Shown: in pieces, positions 60,201-64,000 of the stretch
How positions within the stretch are numbered: position 1 is the first letter of the stretch
How the letters are laid out: each line of letters starts with the position of its first letter
Assembly: GCF_900176535.1 (NCBI RefSeq)
Contig: NZ_FWXT01000001.1
Coordinates: 310,001 to 374,000 of the forward strand
Direction: 5' to 3'
DNA: 64,000 bases
Source: Pedobacter africanus
GTDB lineage: Bacteria; Bacteroidota; Bacteroidia; Sphingobacteriales; Sphingobacteriaceae
Position numbers and translations under genes: made by a program
The notes under the pieces: generated by a model
Database searches by the model: none
What the model was told of the DNA's origin: nothing
What the model saw: the letters and a program-made list of their open reading frames with translations, nothing else

Positions 60201-60568
60201 TGTACAACAGTACACTGTTAAACCGGGTGGAAGCTGTTGATGCACGCAACAATGTGGACAGAAGAGCATATGATCTTGGCTGGACGGGACCTGGTAGTGT
60301 CAGTCCTTACAAAAGGATTACTTCCGGTACGCCAATACCAACACAACTTACTTCAAGATTTGTGCAGCGCGACAACAACATTCAGCTCAGCTCAGTTAAT
60401 TTAAGCTATCAATTCAAAACACCATTCGTTAAAAGATTGGGCTTGCAGAATCTGACTGTTAGTGCAACAACGAATAACCTGGCCAACTTCAGCACCATTG
60501 CAATTGAACGCGGTACAGACAATCCGTTTGCCAGAGAATATACATTTGGTCTGAGTGCAAGATTTTAA
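57245..60568 (+). CDS. SusC/RagA TonB-dependent transporter with STN domain (locus 3)
   Basis: A 1107-residue outer-membrane transporter: leader (about 18-42), STN domain (about 45-115, LTKSSASLRSVFKELNQQTGYNFFY), carboxypeptidase-like domain (VGDAKDRKPIPGVTVSIKGT), plug (VTLLKDASATAMYGSRGGNGVMVVTT) and barrel. The STN domain ties it to the upstream FecR. Four accessory genes follow in the same direction; none visible here is a glycosidase or peptidase, so the substrate is unknown. Confidence 0.94.
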   Translation: MYQKSRKFGMPKRLYLKLLLTMRLTIVIIIACFMQVSASSLAQKVTLTKSSASLRSVFKELNQQTGYNFFYTDNLLENSSPVTINVKNAELPAVLTQIFAGQNLDFIIRNKTVVVKAGTQVSQEVISGFVGDAKDRKPIPGVTVSIKGTKSAVQTDKNGKFTISISKGAESLEFRFIGYKTVDVPISPNSNYSIYMEEDQLSLNETVITGMVDRKLSTYTGAAKTMTAAELKAVNPVNVFAGIAVLDPSFRMIPNNKIGGNINALPEVTMRGQTSYPTLGSELIGNPNTPLFILDGFQVSLQAIVDLDMNQIASVTLLKDASATAMYGSRGGNGVMVVTTILPPRGKVEVTISNNLTLSSPDLSVYNMLNATEKLDFERRVGLVNSYRGDFINSERYKAVVSGVNTDWKSIPVQTGINNRTNLSLRGGDESLTFNLTFSGNLLQGVMKGQDRKNYSGSFMLSYRTNKLTFRNNTIATQVNSNDSPYGSFSQYLDLNPYWKPYDENGNVNKYLENINMGFGVGSSIVLNPLMDITYNTIDNRNKNFNLRNNTSVRYDANKSLWFNGALGITKVNGTVDNFYSALDSRFNGVSDLSARGTYSIDNSTAFVMDGKGSVNYNKNFGMHGVTVYAEVRLASARLNSYAVSTQGFPFDRLDNILFAAQYLNSRPTGTESTINNLSYTGSANYSYDNRYFTDFNYTRDGSSAYGENNKFGNFWSAGLGWNINNEKFLKDSKTINLLRIRGSYGSTGTSVQNPYAAQFRYNLGTSTGYFGEVGAFPGGLGNPNLSWQQVLKSNVGIASAFLDNRLTFNAEFYNEVTQNALTTVSLAPSTGFPSYTENLGKIQNRGLQLDLGYTILSQPRKGLKWNVSVNTATNKSVLKEISEKLKAFNAALNTNNPNQTAENAQFIEGRSTTAIYAVRSLGIDPVTGQEIYLKLDGTPTFMWDVNDKTYVGDTRPKWTGAVISNFLYEGFALNFSINYNYGADLYNSTLLNRVEAVDARNNVDRRAYDLGWTGPGSVSPYKRITSGTPIPTQLTSRFVQRDNNIQLSSVNLSYQFKTPFVKRLGLQNLTVSATTNNLANFSTIAIERGTDNPFAREYTFGLSARF

Positions 60569-60594
60569 ATTCAAAAAATAAATTTCATATCCCA

Positions 60595-62028
60595 ATGAAA
60601 AGAACAACATTAATCATAGGAATTCTGGCAATAGTTGCGGTGTTTTCCAGTTGTAAAAAATTTTTGGATGTAACGCCAAAAACAAGTTTGTCAGAAGAAC
60701 AATTGTTTACTTCAGAAGTTGGTTTCCAGCAGGCGTTATCTGGTGTATATGGCCAACTGGCCAGCAATAGTCTTTACGGAGATAACCTTTCCATGGGTTT
60801 TGTATCTGCGCTGGCACAAAATTATTCGACACTTAATAGCAATGCAGATGTTTCACTGCAACAAACACAAGTCCTGAATTATGCTTCAGCAGAAGTGGCA
60901 GGGTATACCAATGCCATCTGGTCTACCAGTTACAGCACAATTGCTGCAGCGAATAAAATAATTGCAAATACAGAAACAAACCGGTCTTTGCTAAGCAATA
61001 GTTCCTACGCATTATTGCGCGGTGAAGCTTTAGCTTTAAGGGCATTTTTACATTTTGACTTATTGCGCATGTTCGGACCCGAATATACTGCAGGTGCCAA
61101 TTTAAAAGCCATCCCTTATAAAAAGGATGTCAACGAAAACGCAATTATACCGTCTACTACTGCTGATGTGGTGAAATTCGCCTTAGCTGATCTGACGGAG
61201 GCCGCAAATTTATTGCTGCCGGTTGATCCGATCGTAACCAGCGATTTGAGGAGCAGACGGATTAAGCTGAATTACTATGGTGTAAAAGCACTGGAAGCAA
61301 GAATAAAATTATACAGTGGTGATAAAGCGGGAGCTGCTGCTGCCGCAAATGTAGTGATCAACTCTACTAAATATACATTTGTCACCCAGGCTGCTGCAGG
61401 TGCGGTCAGCTCAGGATTGGTGGTACGCGACCGTCTATATTTCAACGAACAGGTCTTTATGATCAGGGTTAGGGATATCTTACCCACCGTACAACGATAT
61501 TTTAGATTTAGGGGGGCCTTAGGTCAAACCCTCACACGTACTTCTGCTAACTTTACTACGCTGTATGAAACCACATCGGGCGGCGGCACAGACTTCAGGT
61601 ACCTATACCGCCTTGAGCAGGATGGCGGAAGTTTGTTTCCTTCTAAATTTTGGCAGGCCTCAACTGCTACAACGACAATTACCGACAATTTACTGGATCA
61701 GTATGTGCCTGGTATTCGCCTTGCGGAGATGTATTATATCCTGGCTGAAACTGCGGAGACGCCTGCTGTTGGTGTCGGATATTTAAATACGGTGCGCCAA
61801 AACAGGGGGCTTTCCAATCTGGCAACAACCATTACAGCTACTGCACTTACCGCAGCGATCACCAAGGAGTACCAGAAGGAATTTTATGCGGAAGGCCAAT
61901 TGTTCTTTTACTATAAACGAACTAAAACATTGAGAATGCAGTTCCGTAATATTGACATGGCGCCAGAGCAGTACGTGCTGCCAATTCCAGCTGCTGAACT
62001 TCAATTTAATCCGAATTATGCTAATTAA
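60595..62028 (+). CDS. SusD/RagB-family nutrient-binding lipoprotein (locus 3)
   Basis: A 477-residue outer-membrane lipoprotein (lipobox FSSC at Cys20, then KKFLDVTPKTSL). Helical SusD features include EALALRAFLHFDLLRMFGPEY and YYGVKALEARIKLYSGDKAGAAAAANVVI; the C-terminus ends YVLPIPAAELQFNPNYAN. It follows SusC by 26 bases. Its RagB-like short form, with DUF4843 and PKD-like partners, is common in non-glycan uptake loci. Confidence 0.93.
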   Translation: MKRTTLIIGILAIVAVFSSCKKFLDVTPKTSLSEEQLFTSEVGFQQALSGVYGQLASNSLYGDNLSMGFVSALAQNYSTLNSNADVSLQQTQVLNYASAEVAGYTNAIWSTSYSTIAAANKIIANTETNRSLLSNSSYALLRGEALALRAFLHFDLLRMFGPEYTAGANLKAIPYKKDVNENAIIPSTTADVVKFALADLTEAANLLLPVDPIVTSDLRSRRIKLNYYGVKALEARIKLYSGDKAGAAAAANVVINSTKYTFVTQAAAGAVSSGLVVRDRLYFNEQVFMIRVRDILPTVQRYFRFRGALGQTLTRTSANFTTLYETTSGGGTDFRYLYRLEQDGGSLFPSKFWQASTATTTITDNLLDQYVPGIRLAEMYYILAETAETPAVGVGYLNTVRQNRGLSNLATTITATALTAAITKEYQKEFYAEGQLFFYYKRTKTLRMQFRNIDMAPEQYVLPIPAAELQFNPNYAN

Positions 62029-62041
62029 TCACACTCGTATT

Positions 62042-62782
62042 ATGAAATACTTATTATATGTGACGATGGTCTTCTCCCTTTTTTCCTGTAAAAAAGAAGC
62101 GGTAGAAACTTATCAAGGAAAAGATGGCGTGAGCTTTTTTGCTTACACCTATCAACAATTACATACCACAGCGACGAGAAGTTACTCTTTTGCCTTTCAA
62201 AGCACTGTAAAAACAAGGGATACCATGTATATACCTTTGAGGATTACCGGAAAGCTATCTGATCAGCCACGTACCGTATTGCTAAAAACAGCTCAAGGAA
62301 CAACCGCTACTGCGGGCGTGGATTTTGAGCTAAAAGAAGTGGCCATTCCGCCTGGGGTCTCCATATTTAACTACCCTCTTGTGTTGATCAACTCTGTTGG
62401 AATGGCAAGTAATGTGTATAGAATTGTGTTGGAGCCGGCAGAAACCAAGGACTTTACTTTGGGTACTTTAGGCCAGACACCTTACAATAACGTTAACCAG
62501 GGTACGGAGGAAAACTTTAGATACCTGAAGATAGATGTGACCGCCCAATACATTGAGCCTGCTTATTGGGAGGTATATCTTGCCGCGGATTTTGGGGCAT
62601 TCAGTGCCGTAAAATATAAGTTCATGGTTAAAGTACTAGGTATAACAGATTTTTCTTATGAGCAGATCGGCCCTGATGGTTTGCTGAACTTTCCTGTTGC
62701 ACTAAGAAATGCACTGGCTACTTATGAAGCCGCAAATGGTCCATTGTTAGATGAGAACGGTCAAAAGATTTCTTTCCCTTAA
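62042..62782 (+). CDS. DUF4843-type lipoprotein
   Basis: A 246-residue lipoprotein (lipobox FSC at Cys16). It matches the usual DUF4843 layout: KDGVSFFAYTYQQLH, SYSFAFQSTVKTRDTMYIPLRITGKLSDQPRTVLLK, TATAGVDFELKEVAIPPG, then a C-terminal beta region (YIEPAYWEVYLAADFGAFSAVKYKFMV). The ATG at 62042 gives a proper signal; the frame is open upstream into SusD, but that part is not used. Partner of the SusC/SusD pair; function unknown. Confidence 0.88.
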   Translation: MKYLLYVTMVFSLFSCKKEAVETYQGKDGVSFFAYTYQQLHTTATRSYSFAFQSTVKTRDTMYIPLRITGKLSDQPRTVLLKTAQGTTATAGVDFELKEVAIPPGVSIFNYPLVLINSVGMASNVYRIVLEPAETKDFTLGTLGQTPYNNVNQGTEENFRYLKIDVTAQYIEPAYWEVYLAADFGAFSAVKYKFMVKVLGITDFSYEQIGPDGLLNFPVALRNALATYEAANGPLLDENGQKISFP

Positions 62783-62792
62783 TTTAGATATT

Positions 62793-64000
62793 ATGCACTT
62801 AAAACATTTTTTAAAGCTTAGCATGATTGTTGCAATCCTGCTAACATTTGCCTGTAGTAAAGATAATAACCTATCTAAATATGAGCAAATTAACGACATT
62901 AAGATTACCGATGCAACAACCAGTTTTACGATACCTCAGCTGGATTCGCTGATCATTACACCAACATTAGCAGAAACCATGCCTGCAGGCGATTCATTTA
63001 CCTACAGTTGGACCATTGATTCAAAAGTGATTGCCCAATCTAAAAATTTGCGCATAAAAGTTACCTTAAGTCCAGGTACATATTTGATAACTTATAAGGT
63101 AACGAGTAATAAAAATGGCATTTATACGCTACAGCGTTATACGGTTGTCGTAACCGGAGTCTATCCCAATGGCTGGTACATTGTCAGTAGTAAAGATGGA
63201 AAGGGTAAGGTCTCGTTGATCCGTACCGATGATGTGATTTTTGAAAACCCCATGGAAGTGGCCAACAATAAAACCTATCCAGGAAAGCCATTAGGCTTAT
63301 ATAATTTTGGAAAAGGTGGTTTCTTTTATTATTTCACCGATCAAAATGTGTATCGGTTTAACATGAACGACTGGCTGGAGCTTGGTGATAAGAGTTCTAT
63401 ACTTCCGAATTTGGCTACACCGCTTCCATTTAAAAGTACACCAGTTTTTATCATGAACACCTCGAAATTTGACCAGTTCATTGTTGCGGACGGCGGCTTA
63501 TATGCCGGCATTTCAGGCTCAACTTCAGACAATGTGAAGCCTTTCAGCCAACGTATTCCTGGCGACTATGACCTATTCCCGGGTGTGTTTCCTAACACTT
63601 ATAACCTGACCTATTTTTATAACAATGCCAAAATGCGCTTTATGCGAATGGGTATTTTTTCAAGAATTCTGGAAGATGCACCTGCTACAACAACAAGCTC
63701 GTTTGACATGGCAAATGTGGGAAGAAAAATGATTGCTTATGATCGTGGCATATCAACCCTATTTGAAGAAGAAATTGAGTGGTATTTCATCATGGAAGAT
63801 AATAACGGCCGCTACTTAATGTCCTTGACCTACGATAACTTCGGCAATACCCAGCCCGGGGTTAATCAACCAATGATAAATAGTCCGGAAATTGGCGGCG
63901 CAAATAAATTTGCAACCTCCTCCATCTTAAAGCAACTTTATTATACTGTTGGCAATAAGGTGTATTTGTACGACATGCTTGCAAAATCAGCACGCCTGAT
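62793..64000 (+). CDS. PKD-like family lipoprotein, partial (runs off the right edge)
   Basis: The frame from ATG 62793 stays open to the end of the window (402 codons). It starts with a lipoprotein signal (lipobox TFAC at Cys21), then a PKD-like beta-sandwich (about 30-115, SFTYSWTIDSKVIAQSKNLRIKVTLSPGTYLITYKVTSN), then a propeller-like region (GWYIVSSKDGKGKVSLIRTDD and later YFIMEDNNGRYLMSLTYDN). It follows the DUF4843 gene by 10 bases. It probably forms part of the SusCD surface complex of locus 3. The C-terminus is not visible. Confidence 0.85.
   Translation, partial: MHLKHFLKLSMIVAILLTFACSKDNNLSKYEQINDIKITDATTSFTIPQLDSLIITPTLAETMPAGDSFTYSWTIDSKVIAQSKNLRIKVTLSPGTYLITYKVTSNKNGIYTLQRYTVVVTGVYPNGWYIVSSKDGKGKVSLIRTDDVIFENPMEVANNKTYPGKPLGLYNFGKGGFFYYFTDQNVYRFNMNDWLELGDKSSILPNLATPLPFKSTPVFIMNTSKFDQFIVADGGLYAGISGSTSDNVKPFSQRIPGDYDLFPGVFPNTYNLTYFYNNAKMRFMRMGIFSRILEDAPATTTSSFDMANVGRKMIAYDRGISTLFEEEIEWYFIMEDNNGRYLMSLTYDNFGNTQPGVNQPMINSPEIGGANKFATSSILKQLYYTVGNKVYLYDMLAKSARL

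Overview
The window is chromosomal DNA from a Bacteroidetes bacterium, most likely of the family Sphingobacteriaceae (Pedobacter or a close relative). The signs are three SusC/SusD outer-membrane uptake pairs, four ECF sigma/FecR anti-sigma pairs, many Bacteroidetes-type lipoproteins (short leader ending in a lipobox Cys, often followed by KK), DUF4249, DUF4843 and DUF6528 proteins, a zeaxanthin-type carotenoid operon, and upstream sequences that fit the Bacteroidetes -7 promoter element TAnnTTTG. I found no tRNA, rRNA, CRISPR array, insertion sequence or prophage. The genus is an inference.

Layout. 1-6754: secreted proteins (an uncharacterised toroid-like protein, a DUF1080 protein, an EEP phosphatase fused to six FG-GAP-like repeats), then a Crp/Fnr-type regulator and a DinB-family protein. 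6766-15068: uptake locus 1 on the minus strand (SusC, SusD, TlpA-like thioredoxin, FecR) with its ECF sigma gene diverging. 15216-18458: a tricorn-like protease. 18576-23165: a tightly overlapping carotenoid operon (MarR regulator, crtI, crtB, unknown secreted protein, crtZ, lycopene cyclase), convergent with a heme oxygenase gene. 23926-25258: a small hypothetical gene and a decayed DUF6266-like pseudogene. 25259-28046: AraC regulator divergent from a membrane protein and an FAD monooxygenase. 27992-33180: DUF4249 lipoprotein and TonB receptor, divergent from a LytS/LytR two-component system. 33182-47431: uptake locus 2, a polysaccharide-utilisation locus (sigma, FecR, SusC, SusD, two DUF6528 lipoproteins, GH20, GH106-like). 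47528-50344: arginase and ornithine aminotransferase with a divergent Lrp regulator. 50427-52769: a kinase-like protein without an ATPase domain and an orphan sigma/FecR pair. 52951-54953: lipoprotein, RibD-type reductase, AraC regulator. 55134-64000: uptake locus 3 (sigma, FecR, SusC, SusD, DUF4843, PKD-like protein running off the end).

How the parts work together. In each uptake locus the expected circuit is: SusC binds its ligand, its N-terminal signalling (STN) domain contacts FecR, FecR releases the ECF sigma factor, and SusC/SusD and the downstream genes are transcribed. The carotenoid operon would carry phytoene through lycopene and beta-carotene to zeaxanthin. Arginase and ornithine aminotransferase would convert arginine to glutamate semialdehyde under Lrp control.

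Most notable observation. In all three loci the FecR-SusC gap carries a strong hairpin whose G-U wobbles and T-tract make it a terminator on the strand opposite to susC, and a full or near TAnnTTTG promoter element sits on that same opposite strand exactly over the susC start codon. Each would give an antisense RNA of about 115-130 nt over the susC leader, with a shared 5' sequence block. This resembles the cis-antisense RNAs (DonS type) known at Bacteroides polysaccharide loci. A second notable signal is a perfect FNR-type box next to a Crp/Fnr gene whose recognition helix has the matching E-x-x-S-R residues.
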